From the NCBI GenBank assembly GCA_004347925.1, contig QNVD01000182.1, positions 1,354-11,080 of the forward strand: a stretch of DNA of 9,727 nt, given 5' to 3'. This DNA is from Hadesarchaea archaeon. GTDB taxonomy: Archaea > Hadarchaeota > Hadarchaeia > Hadarchaeales > WYZ-LMO6. Numbering within the stretch: position 1 is the first letter of the stretch; every line of letters starts with the position of its first letter. Below, one piece after another: positions 1 to 6,541 of this stretch. The notes beneath the pieces were generated by a model. That model did no database searches and was not told the DNA's origin. It saw only the letters and a list, made by a program, of their open reading frames with translations. Position numbers and translations under genes: made by a program.

Positions 1-851
1 AGAGGGAGGAGATTCACGCCCTGGCGAAGGAGGTGCCTCCGGAGGCCGAGGAGCTGGTGAAGAGATTCTGGCCTGGTCCCCTCACCCTGGTCCTCAAGAA
101 ATCTCCCTCCGTACCCTCCGTCACCACCTGCGGCCTGGAGACCATAGCCCTCAGGATGCCCAGGCACGAGGTGGCCCTGGCCCTCATAAGGAGAAGCCGA
201 ACGCCCGTGGCGGCACCCAGCGCCAACCTGGCGGGGAGACCCAGCCCCACCAGGGCGGAGCACGTGCTGCAGGACCTGGAAGGGAGGATAGACCTGATCC
301 TGGACGGGGGACCCACCCAGGTGGGGGTGGAGTCCACGGTGCTGGACCTGACGGTGGATCCACCCCAGATCCTGCGCCCGGGAGGAACGCCCCCGGAGGC
401 CCTGGAGGAGGTGCTGGGGAGGGTCACCCTTCATCCCTCCGCGGTGGCGGAGAGGGAGGTGGAGGTGGAGAGGGCCAGATCCCCCGGCATGAAGCACCGG
501 CACTACGCTCCCAACGCGGAGCTGCTGGTGGTGGAGGGGGAGCCTTCCGCGGTGGCGGAGAAGATGGCGGAATTGGCGGGGGAACTGAGGAAGCAGGGAA
601 AGAGGGTGGGAATCCTAGCCACCCAAGAAACCCTCCTGCGATGCCCGGCGGAGGTGGCGAGCTCGCTGGGAAGCAGGGATAACCTGGAGGAGGTGGCCAG
701 GAGGCTCTTCGGGGCCCTCAGGGAACTGGAGGCCAAGGGGGTGGAGGTGATACTGGCGGAGGGGGTGCCCCTGCGCGGGCTCGGGGTGGCCGTGATGAAC
801 AGGCTCAGGAAGGCCTCGGGGTACAGGATCGTCAAGGCCCCCGCCCCCTGA
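1..851 (+). CDS. sua5: Threonylcarbamoyl-AMP synthase (Sua5/YrdC/YwlC family), 5'-truncated by window edge
   Basis: Makes threonylcarbamoyl-AMP from threonine, bicarbonate and ATP, the first step of t6A37 modification in ANN-decoding tRNAs; cytoplasmic. The reading frame (first full codon at 3) is open to the window start, so the gene begins upstream; the GTG at 33 is internal. The 282 visible residues contain the YrdC-domain motifs FWPGPLTLVL (near residue 22), SANLAGRPSPT and GGPTQVGVESTVLD. The linker SPGMKHRHYAPN (nt about 480-515) and a roughly 110-residue C-terminal Sua5 domain follow. That linker and second domain mark it as Sua5 rather than the single-domain YrdC. By family comparison roughly 60-75 N-terminal residues are missing, including the TETVYGLG-like and KxRP substrate-binding motifs. 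It ends with TGA at 849-851. A T-rich stretch just downstream may end its transcript. Confidence 0.93.
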   Translation, partial: REEIHALAKEVPPEAEELVKRFWPGPLTLVLKKSPSVPSVTTCGLETIALRMPRHEVALALIRRSRTPVAAPSANLAGRPSPTRAEHVLQDLEGRIDLILDGGPTQVGVESTVLDLTVDPPQILRPGGTPPEALEEVLGRVTLHPSAVAEREVEVERARSPGMKHRHYAPNAELLVVEGEPSAVAEKMAELAGELRKQGKRVGILATQETLLRCPAEVASSLGSRDNLEEVARRLFGALRELEAKGVEVILAEGVPLRGLGVAVMNRLRKASGYRIVKAPAP

Positions 852-861
852 ACCCGCCTCA

Positions 862-870
862 TCTTTTTAA
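862..870 (+). promoter_or_regulatory. TATA-like box for the acyl-CoA synthetase gene
   Basis: TCTTTTTAA lies in the 41-nt gap between sua5 and the synthetase gene and stands out against G+C-rich surroundings. Its T/A core (864-870) is centred about 26 nt before the ATG at 893. Archaeal transcription usually starts 25-27 nt after the box centre, so the mRNA would begin at or beside the start codon (leaderless). No clear purine-rich BRE precedes it. The T5 run could also act as an oligo-T termination signal for sua5. This is inference from sequence and spacing only. Confidence 0.6.
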
Positions 871-892
871 GCGGGGAGAGGAAAAAGGAAGG

Positions 893-2785
893 ATGCCCCT
901 GACCCTGCCCGTACAGCTGCAGAAGATGATGGAGCTGGGTAGGAAGAACCCGGAGAAGCTCTGGGACGGGGTGGCCCGGGAGCTCCACTGGTTCCAGCCC
1001 TACCGGAAGGTCTTCGAGAGGGAGAAGTACCCCTTCTTCAGGTGGTTCGTGGGGGGGACCACCAACCTCTCCTACAACTGCCTGGACCGGCAGGTGGAGA
1101 AGGGCAGGGGTGACAAGCCCGCGCTGATCTGGGAGTCGGCCGAAACCGGGGAGAGCCGCGTCTTCACCTACCGGCAGTTGCTGGAGGAGGTGAGGAGGTT
1201 CGCCTCCGTCCTGCGGGCGATGGGGGTGAGGAAGGGGGACAGGGTGACCCTCTACATGCCCATGGTCCCGGAGGCCGCCATAGGGATCTTCGCCTGCCTC
1301 AGGATAGGGGCCATCTACTCCCCCGTCTTCGCCGGCTTCGGTTACCACGCTCTGGCCGAGAGGATATCCGACGCCGATCCCAAGGTGGTGCTCACCGCGG
1401 ACCTGGGTTATCGGAGAGGCTCCCCCATCCACCTGAAGGAGATCGTGGACAGGGCCCTGGAGTTCCCCAACCGGGTGGAGAAGGTGGTGGTCCTCAGGAG
1501 GGGGAAGGAAGGGGTGCCCCTCAAGGAGGGGAGGGACCTCTACTGGGAGGAGGCCCTGAGGATGGGCGGTAGGGAGGACACCGAGGTGGTGCCCATGGAG
1601 GCCAACGACCCGGCCCTCATCCTCTACACCTCGGGTACCACCGCCAAGCCCAAGGGGGCCCTGCACACCCACGGGGGCTACCAGGTCTACGTCTACGCCA
1701 TGGGGAGGTGGGTCTACGGCCTGGAGGAGAAGGATGTCTGGTTCTGCCTCTCGGACATAGGGTGGATCGTGGGGTCGAGCTACGTGCTCTTCGGTCCCCT
1801 GCTCGTGGGGGCCACCACCCTGATGTACGAGGGCACCCCAGACTATCCCTCCCCCGAGATCCTCTGGAAGCTGGTGGAGAAGCACCGGGTGACCAAGATG
1901 TGGGTCTCCCCCACCCTCATCCGCACCCTGATGAAGTACGGGGAGGAGCCACCCTCCAAGTACGACCTGAGCAGCATCAAGTTCGTGGCCTCGGCAGGGG
2001 AGCCCCTGAACCCCCCCGCCTGGGACTGGCTGCAGAACAAGGTCCTGAAGGGAAGGGCTCCCGTGGTGGACCACATGTGGCAGACCGAAACGGGGGGACC
2101 CATCGTGGGGAACCCCTACGGCATCTCCCTCCTCCCCATCAAACCCGGGTCGGCCGCCCTGCCCCTCCCCGGGGTGGAGGGGGAGGTGGTGGACGAGAAG
2201 GGAAACCCCGTACCCCCCGGGGTGGAGGGGATCTTCGTGGTCAAAAAGCCCTTCCCGGGGCTGATCCAGACCCTCTGGAGGGCGGAGGGGAGGTACGTGG
2301 AGGAGTACTGGAACAGGATACCCCCCTACTACTACACCGGGGACGCGGCCAAGAAGGACGAGGACGGGTACCTCTGGTTCATCGCCAGGACGGACGAGGT
2401 GATAAAGATCTCCGGTCACCGGATAGGGGCCATAGAGGTGGAGAGCGCCCTCCTCTCCCACCCAGCCGTGGCGGAGGCTGCGGTGGTGGGAATGCCGGAT
2501 CCCGTGAGGAAGGAGGTGGCTTGCGCCTTCGTGGTGCTGAAGGGTGGTTTCTCTCCCTCCGAGGAGCTCAGGGAGGAGATAAGGGAGAAGGTGAGGAGCC
2601 TGCTGGGACCCCTGGTGGTCTTCGGGGGCTTTTTCTTCGTGAACAGGCTTCCCAAGACCCGCAGCGGCAAGATCATGAGGAGGCTCCTGAGGGCCCTGCT
2701 CTCGGATCAGCCGCTGGGGGATTACTCCACCATAGAGGACCCGGCGGTGGTGGAGGAGATCAAGGAGCTCCTGAAACGTGGCTGA
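893..2785 (+). CDS. AMP-forming acetyl/acyl-CoA synthetase
   Basis: Activates a short-chain carboxylate with ATP to an acyl-adenylate, then forms acyl-CoA with release of AMP and PPi; cytoplasmic. The 630-residue length fits the Acs family. Adenylation motifs run in order: P-loop TSGTTAKPKG (246-255), the motif WQTETGG (396-402), YYTGD with the hinge segment ARTDEVIKISGHRIG, and KTRSGK carrying the adenylation lysine K593, the residue acetylated by Pat-type enzymes in bacterial Acs. Trp396 matches the acetate-limiting Trp of bacterial Acs (W414 in Salmonella). Other pocket positions differ: I292 and V293 replace V310/T311, and A368 replaces V386, a pattern closer to propionyl-CoA synthetases. 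Substrate is therefore left open between acetate, propionate and related acids. The ATG at 893 sits about 26 nt after a TATA-like box. dtdA follows 3 nt after the stop, so the two are probably co-transcribed. Confidence 0.93.
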   Translation: MPLTLPVQLQKMMELGRKNPEKLWDGVARELHWFQPYRKVFEREKYPFFRWFVGGTTNLSYNCLDRQVEKGRGDKPALIWESAETGESRVFTYRQLLEEVRRFASVLRAMGVRKGDRVTLYMPMVPEAAIGIFACLRIGAIYSPVFAGFGYHALAERISDADPKVVLTADLGYRRGSPIHLKEIVDRALEFPNRVEKVVVLRRGKEGVPLKEGRDLYWEEALRMGGREDTEVVPMEANDPALILYTSGTTAKPKGALHTHGGYQVYVYAMGRWVYGLEEKDVWFCLSDIGWIVGSSYVLFGPLLVGATTLMYEGTPDYPSPEILWKLVEKHRVTKMWVSPTLIRTLMKYGEEPPSKYDLSSIKFVASAGEPLNPPAWDWLQNKVLKGRAPVVDHMWQTETGGPIVGNPYGISLLPIKPGSAALPLPGVEGEVVDEKGNPVPPGVEGIFVVKKPFPGLIQTLWRAEGRYVEEYWNRIPPYYYTGDAAKKDEDGYLWFIARTDEVIKISGHRIGAIEVESALLSHPAVAEAAVVGMPDPVRKEVACAFVVLKGGFSPSEELREEIREKVRSLLGPLVVFGGFFFVNRLPKTRSGKIMRRLLRALLSDQPLGDYSTIEDPAVVEEIKELLKRG

Positions 2786-2788
2786 TCC

Positions 2789-3589
2789 ATGGGTCCCCCT
2801 GAACCGGTGGGAAGCCTGCCCAGGCTCCTCCTGGCCCACAGGGAAGATCCGGCCGCCCGCAACATCTGCCGCCACCTCCTCAGGCTCTACCCCTTCCGTC
2901 CCTGGGGAGGGGCCTACCGGCTGGGGGAACTGTTACTCCTGCCGGTGGAGGAGAATCCGCTGAACCTCACCTCCCTTCCCCTTCCGGCCAGCGAGGTCCT
3001 GGTCCTCTCCCGGCACGCCAGCACCTCCGGCCTGCCCACCCTCTCGGTGCACGTGCCAGGGAAACCCGAGGAGGGAAGGCTGGCCCTGGCCAAACCGGAA
3101 ACGGTGGGCACCCTGCTGCGGGCGCTGCAGCTGGCGAAGGAGGAGGGAGATCTCCCCCACAGGGTTTGCCTGGAGGCCACCCACCACGGACCCGTCGACC
3201 TGCCGGTTCCCGTCACCTTCGTGGAAATAGGGAGCGATGAGGGGGAGTGGAGCAGGGGGGAGGCGGGGGAAGCGGTGGCCAAGGCCGTCCTCAGCCCGAT
3301 GGAGAGGGGCAGGAGGGCCGTGGGGGTGGGGGGACCGCACTACGCCCCCAGGCACACGGAGGCGGTGCTGAGAACCCGCTGCTGGGTGGGCCACCTGCTT
3401 CCCAAATACGTGAAGCTCACGGGGGAGCTCATAGAGGAGGCCGTCCGAAAAACGCAGGGGGGTGCGGAGCTCATCCTCTCCGACGAGGAGGGGCTGAACT
3501 CCTCCCAGAGGAGAACCGTGGAAGAGACCTCCTCCAGGCTGGGGATATCCAAGCTCACCATCAAGCAGGCTCTTGCTCAAAAGCTTTAA
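2789..3589 (+). CDS. dtdA: D-aminoacyl-tRNA deacylase, archaeal DTD2/GEK1 type
   Basis: Hydrolyses D-aminoacyl-tRNA to free D-amino acid and tRNA, a proofreading step after charging. This fold is found in archaea and plants (GEK1/DTD2) and is unrelated to bacterial DTD. The 266-residue protein has the family motifs SRHASTSGLPTLSVHVPGK (74-92), EATHHGP (129-135), EIGSDEGEW (146-154) and GGPHYAP (181-187). Their conserved His and Glu residues are the likely metal or catalytic site. The C-terminal part (about 200-266) has the expected GHLLPKY segment. The ATG at 2789 comes 3 nt after the synthetase stop with no obvious Shine-Dalgarno, which suggests translation coupled to the upstream gene. The last codons overlap the TATA-like box of ftsZ. 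Plant DTD2 also clears aldehyde-modified D-aminoacyl-tRNAs; that role here would be inference only. Confidence 0.93.
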   Translation: MGPPEPVGSLPRLLLAHREDPAARNICRHLLRLYPFRPWGGAYRLGELLLLPVEENPLNLTSLPLPASEVLVLSRHASTSGLPTLSVHVPGKPEEGRLALAKPETVGTLLRALQLAKEEGDLPHRVCLEATHHGPVDLPVPVTFVEIGSDEGEWSRGEAGEAVAKAVLSPMERGRRAVGVGGPHYAPRHTEAVLRTRCWVGHLLPKYVKLTGELIEEAVRKTQGGAELILSDEEGLNSSQRRTVEETSSRLGISKLTIKQALAQKL

Positions 3590-3591
3590 AA
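3583..3591 (+). promoter_or_regulatory. TATA-like box for the ftsZ-secE-spt5 unit
   Basis: GCTTTAAAA overlaps the end of dtdA and is preceded by CAAAA, a good fit to a purine-rich archaeal BRE. The box centre (about 3588) predicts a start near 3613-3615, giving an mRNA with only about 5-7 nt before the ftsZ ATG at 3620. It is the box closest to the archaeal TATA consensus in this window. No experimental support. Confidence 0.6.
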
Positions 3592-3619
3592 CCAAAAAAG
3601 ACCCCTCTTCACTGATGAG

Positions 3620-4732
3620 ATGATGACCTCATCTCCGGTTAGCTCCACCAAGCCTGGAATCTCCGACGTGGGAAGGGAAAAGAAACCCGGTGGGAAGGGA
3701 TACACCGACCAGGAACTGAAGGAGATTCAGGAAAAGGCCACGGTGAAAATTCTGGTGGTGGGGTGCGGTGGAAGCGGTGGAAACACGCTCTCCAGGATGA
3801 TGGAGGTGGGCATCTACGGGGCGGAGACCATAGCCGTGAACACGGATGCCCAGGATCTCCTCTACACCCTGGCGGACAGGAAGCTCCTGATAGGAAAGCA
3901 GACCACCGGGGGCCTGGGTGCGGGTGCCGATCCGGCCAAGGGAGAGCAGGCCGCCCGGGAGGACGAGGACCTGATAAAGGACCACCTCTACGGGGCGGAC
4001 ATGGTCTTCATCACCTGCGGGCTGGGGGGTGGAACGGGGACGGGGGCGGCGCCGGTGGTGGCCGAGATCTCCAAGAAGCTCAACGCCCTAACCGTGGCGG
4101 TGGTCACCCTGCCCTTCAGGGTGGAGGGGAACAGGAGGATGCGCAACGCCAGGGAGGGGCTGGAGAGGCTGAAGCAGAACGTGGACGCGGTGATCGTGAT
4201 CCCCAACGACAAGCTGCTGGAGCTGGCGCCCAACCTGCCCATGGGGGCGGCCTTCAAGGTGGCAGACCAGATCATCATGAACGCCGTGAAGGGGATAACG
4301 GAGACCATCACGAAGCCCGGCCTCATCAACCTGGACTTCGCGGACCTGAAGACGGTGCTGAAGGACAGCGGGACCGCCCTCATAGGGATAGGGGAGTCCG
4401 ACACGGAGAACAGGGCCGAGGAGGCCGTGGAGGAGGCCATCCACAGCCCCCTGCTGGAGGCCGACATCTCCGGGGCCAAGCGGGCCCTGATCAACGTGGT
4501 GGGTGGACCCAGCCTCACGCTGGCGGAGGCGGGGAAGGTCTTCGGGAAGGTCTCCGAGGTGCTGGATCCCGACGCCTATGTGATATGCGGGGCCCAGATC
4601 TCGGAGGAGATGAAGAACAACCTCAGGGTCCTCCTGGTGGTCACGGGGGTCTACTCCCCCCACTCGGCGGCCAAGCCCTCCCTGCCCAAGCTTAAGCCGG
4701 AGGAAATAGACCTGGGGCTGAAGACCATATGA
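3620..4732 (+). CDS. ftsZ: Cell division GTPase FtsZ (archaeal FtsZ1 type)
   Basis: Tubulin-like GTPase that polymerises into the mid-cell division ring. The 370 residues carry the nucleotide-binding GCGGSGGNT loop, the tubulin signature GGGTGTG (136-142), and the T7 synergy loop NLDFADLK starting at N237, with D239 and D242 matching the residues that complete GTP hydrolysis in the neighbouring subunit. A polar N-terminal extension of about 40 residues precedes the GTPase fold. The tail ends IDLGLKTI, a candidate binding peptide for the archaeal membrane anchor SepF (inferred). Haloarchaeal ftsZ1 lies beside secE and nusG/spt5 in the same way, which supports FtsZ1 rather than FtsZ2 or CetZ. 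The ATG at 3620 is followed by a second ATG at 3623; an out-of-frame ATG at 3615 hits TGA after two codons. The TGA overlaps the secE ATG. Confidence 0.96.
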   Translation: MMTSSPVSSTKPGISDVGREKKPGGKGYTDQELKEIQEKATVKILVVGCGGSGGNTLSRMMEVGIYGAETIAVNTDAQDLLYTLADRKLLIGKQTTGGLGAGADPAKGEQAAREDEDLIKDHLYGADMVFITCGLGGGTGTGAAPVVAEISKKLNALTVAVVTLPFRVEGNRRMRNAREGLERLKQNVDAVIVIPNDKLLELAPNLPMGAAFKVADQIIMNAVKGITETITKPGLINLDFADLKTVLKDSGTALIGIGESDTENRAEEAVEEAIHSPLLEADISGAKRALINVVGGPSLTLAEAGKVFGKVSEVLDPDAYVICGAQISEEMKNNLRVLLVVTGVYSPHSAAKPSLPKLKPEEIDLGLKTI

Positions 4733-4896
4733 CCCTCAAACTGGGCGAGATCAAGCGTGTTCTCATGGTGGCCAGGAGGCCCACGCAGGAGGAGTTCACG
4801 GAGGCCTCCAAGGTGACCGGTCTGGGGATCCTGGTCATCGGGGTGGTGGGATTCCTCCTGATGTCGCTGGGCTACCTCATCCTGGGGGGTGCCTGA
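4729..4896 (+). CDS. secE: Protein translocase subunit SecE/Sec61-gamma
   Basis: Small clamp subunit of the SecYEG translocon in the cytoplasmic membrane. It encodes 55 residues. An amphipathic N-terminal part includes the conserved RRPTQEEF segment (about 16-23), and one transmembrane helix follows (about residues 31-53: GLGILVIGVVGFLLMSLGYL...). This is the usual length and architecture for archaeal SecE, which has one membrane span. The ATG at 4729 overlaps the ftsZ TGA in an ATGA arrangement, so translation is probably coupled by re-initiation. spt5 begins 2 nt after the stop. The ftsZ-secE-spt5 order is conserved in many Euryarchaeota and supports the call despite the short length. Confidence 0.93.
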   Translation: MTLKLGEIKRVLMVARRPTQEEFTEASKVTGLGILVIGVVGFLLMSLGYLILGGA

Positions 4897-4898
4897 AC

Positions 4899-5387
4899 TT
4901 GGAGGAGAAGGAGGAGGTTCAGCGGTCTTCCATCTACGCCATAAGGGTCACGGTGGGGCAGGAGAAGAGCACCGCGGATGTGCTCATGGCCCACGCCAAA
5001 AAGCAGAACCTCCCCATCCTGGCCGTGATGGCCCCCGCCAATCTCTCGGGGTACCTCTTCGTGGAGTCCTACGGGAGGGAGGCGGTGGAGAAGGCTAGGG
5101 CTGGGGTCAAGCACGCGAGGGGCATGGTCTCCGGGGAGCTGTCCCTCTCGGATCTGGAGCAGTATCTGGCCCCCAAGCCCTCCGTGGTCAAGATGGAGGT
5201 GGGGGACCTGGTGGAGATCTCCTCCGGGCCCTTCAAGGGGGAGAGGGCCCGCATAGTGCAGGTGGACAAGGAGAAGGAGGAGGTGACGGTGGAGTTCTTC
5301 GAGGCCACCGTTCCCATCCCCGTGACCGTCAAATCCGAGGCCGTGAAGGTCATACAGAAGAAGGGGGCGGAGGAGAAGCAGCCCTAG
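4899..5387 (+). CDS. spt5: Transcription elongation factor Spt5 (archaeal NusG)
   Basis: Binds the RNA polymerase clamp as a heterodimer with Spt4 (RpoE2), raises processivity, and can contact the ribosome. The 162 residues comprise an NGN domain (about 11-92, with IYAIRVTVGQEKS and the GYLFVES strand) and a KOW domain (about 100-127, VGDLVEISSGPFKGERARI) followed by PIPVTV. The predicted start is TTG at 4899, 2 nt after the secE stop, with a weak GGTG at 4888-4891. No in-frame ATG or GTG lies between the secE stop region and the conserved NGN strand, so TTG is the best available start. A low-efficiency start codon may limit Spt5 relative to its neighbours. The stop at 5385-5387 is followed by the rpl11 promoter. 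Confidence 0.95.
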   Translation: MEEKEEVQRSSIYAIRVTVGQEKSTADVLMAHAKKQNLPILAVMAPANLSGYLFVESYGREAVEKARAGVKHARGMVSGELSLSDLEQYLAPKPSVVKMEVGDLVEISSGPFKGERARIVQVDKEKEEVTVEFFEATVPIPVTVKSEAVKVIQKKGAEEKQP

Positions 5388-5396
5388 AGGGGAAGC

Positions 5397-5404
5397 CTTT
5401 TTAG
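5397..5404 (+). promoter_or_regulatory. TATA-like box for the rpl11 ribosomal protein operon
   Basis: CTTTTTAG lies in the 39-nt gap between spt5 and rpl11, preceded by purines (GGGGAAG) that could serve as a BRE. Its centre is about 26-27 nt before the rpl11 ATG at 5427, predicting a start at or beside the ATG. A GGTGGT (5415-5420) with Shine-Dalgarno potential also sits before the ATG but would not be in a leaderless transcript. The T5 run may also end spt5 transcripts. Confidence 0.6.
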
Positions 5405-5426
5405 CCGGTGAAAGGGTGGTGTTTCG

Positions 5427-5891
5427 ATGAAAGCCAGGATAAAGCTGCTGGTGGAGGGAGGAAAGGCCAACCCAGGCCCCCCCCTGGGTCCGGCCCTGGG
5501 CCCCCTGGGAGTCAACGTGGCCCAGGTGGTGCAGAAGATCAACCAAGAGACCGCCAAGTTCAGCGGGATGAAGGTTCCGGTGATCCTCACGGTGGACAGG
5601 AAGACCAAGGAGTTCCAGATCGAGGTGGGCTCCCCCCCCGTCTCCGTTCTGGTGAAGAAGGAGCTGGGGCTGGAGAAGGGGGCGAAAACGCCTGGCAAGG
5701 AAACGGTGGGCAACCTGTCCCTCTCCCAGGTCATCCGGATAGCCAAGCAGAAGGGGGGGAAGGACCTGAGGGCGAAGGTGAAGGAGGTGCTGGGGACCTG
5801 CAAGAGCATGGGGGTGACGGTGGAGGGGAAGGATCCCGTGGAGGTGCAGAGGGAGATCGAGGAAGGAAGGTATGAGGAGGAACTGAAGTGA
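5427..5891 (+). CDS. rpl11: Large ribosomal subunit protein uL11
   Basis: Binds the 23S rRNA GTPase-associated centre at the base of the stalk, where elongation factors dock. The 154 residues begin with the canonical N-terminal segment ([20 protein letters not shown], then PLGVNV) containing the proline-rich loop of the factor-contacting domain. The rRNA-binding C-terminal domain follows, with [11 protein letters not shown] and a GTCKSMG segment near residue 130. An acidic tail ([12 protein letters not shown]) is typical of archaeal L11. The ATG at 5427 is the only good start and lies about 26 nt after a TATA-like box. Its TGA (5889-5891) overlaps the GTG start of rpl1, so the two are translationally coupled. 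Confidence 0.97.
   Translation: MKARIKLLVEGGKANPGPPLGPALGPLGVNVAQVVQKINQETAKFSGMKVPVILTVDRKTKEFQIEVGSPPVSVLVKKELGLEKGAKTPGKETVGNLSLSQVIRIAKQKGGKDLRAKVKEVLGTCKSMGVTVEGKDPVEVQREIEEGRYEEELK
5876..5880 (+). promoter_or_regulatory. Shine-Dalgarno site for rpl1
   Basis: GGAGG ends 7 nt before the GTG at 5888. It lies inside the last codons of rpl11 and supports GTG, rather than an internal codon, as the rpl1 start. Confidence 0.7.
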
Positions 5892-6541
5892 TCTCCAAGG
5901 AAGCCCTGAAGGAGGCCGTCAGGCGGGCGGTGGAAGCGGGGAGGGGGAGGAAGTTCAAGCAGGGGATAGAGCTGCAGATCACCCTGGAGAACCTGGACCT
6001 GAAGAAGACGGAGGAGAGGATCTCTTTCGAGGCCCTCCTTCCCCACGGGAACGGGAGGGAGAGGAAGGTGGCCTTCTTCGCCGAAGGGGAGATGGCCGTG
6101 AGGGCCAAGGAGGCGGGGGCCGACCTGGTGCTCTCCAGGGAGGAGCTGGAGGCCCTGGGGAAGGACCCCAAGAGGGCCAAGAAGCTGGCCGAGGAGTACG
6201 ACCTCTTCCTAGCCCAGCCCGACCTCATGCCCCTGGCCGGAAGGCTGCTGGGGCGCATCCTGGGCCCCAGGGACAAGATACCCAAGCCCGTCCCCCCCAA
6301 CGCCAACCTCTCCCAGGTGCTGGAGAGGTACAGGAAGCTCCTCTTCCTCAGGACCAAGGACCAGCCCGCCATCAGGGCGAGGATAGGAAGCGAGGACATG
6401 CCCGAGGACAAGGTGGCGGAGAACGCTCTGAGCGTGCTGGAGGCCCTGGAGCTGGCCCTCCAGAAGGGCAAGGGGCGCCTCAAGGCCATCTACCTGAAAA
6501 CCACCATGGGCAAGCCGGTGAAGGTGGAGGTGAAAGGGTGA
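5888..6541 (+). CDS. rpl1: Large ribosomal subunit protein uL1
   Basis: Forms the mobile L1 arm of the 50S subunit and helps release deacylated tRNA from the E site. The 217 residues fit archaeal L1. An N-terminal half of domain I ([22 protein letters not shown], written here in two parts as [10 protein letters not shown] and [12 protein letters not shown]) precedes domain II. The signature [17 protein letters not shown], near residues 118-134, contains the conserved LGPR-KMPKP-type motif. The C-terminal [12 protein letters not shown] returns to domain I. The start is GTG at 5888 with a Shine-Dalgarno 7 nt upstream, overlapping the rpl11 TGA; its own TGA overlaps the rpl10 GTG in the same way. 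In Methanococcus, L1 represses its own operon by binding its mRNA near the L1 start. I could not identify a convincing L1-binding hairpin here by eye. Confidence 0.97.
   Translation: MISKEALKEAVRRAVEAGRGRKFKQGIELQITLENLDLKKTEERISFEALLPHGNGRERKVAFFAEGEMAVRAKEAGADLVLSREELEALGKDPKRAKKLAEEYDLFLAQPDLMPLAGRLLGRILGPRDKIPKPVPPNANLSQVLERYRKLLFLRTKDQPAIRARIGSEDMPEDKVAENALSVLEALELALQKGKGRLKAIYLKTTMGKPVKVEVKG
6526..6533 (+). promoter_or_regulatory. Full-length Shine-Dalgarno site for rpl10
   Basis: GGAGGTGA matches all eight bases expected to pair with the archaeal 16S rRNA 3' end. The GGAGG core ends 7 nt before the GTG at 6538. It lies inside the final codons of rpl1 and decides the rpl10 start as GTG. 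Confidence 0.78.

Noticed and set aside
33..35. GTG as the start of sua5
   Set aside because: The frame stays open upstream to the window edge and the residues before it (REEIHALAKE) fit the family, so the codon is internal.
1708..2802. A 364-codon + strand frame inside the acyl-CoA synthetase gene
   Set aside because: Out-of-frame shadow with Gly/Arg/Pro-rich low-complexity translation and no family motif.
503..2875. A 790-codon open frame on the minus strand across the acyl-CoA synthetase gene
   Set aside because: Its translation is rich in His, Leu, Pro and Gly in a pattern typical of the antisense of G+C-rich, GAG/GTG/CTC-rich coding DNA, with no recognisable domain. The + strand gene has every adenylation motif.
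3763..4695. A 310-codon + strand frame inside ftsZ
   Set aside because: Gly/Arg-rich shadow of the ftsZ frame; FtsZ is complete and motif-perfect in its own frame.
5888..5960. L1 autoregulatory binding site near the start of rpl1, as in Methanococcus
   Set aside because: I could not identify a convincing match to the L1 rRNA-like hairpin by eye. RNA folding and comparison with the 23S L1 site would be needed.
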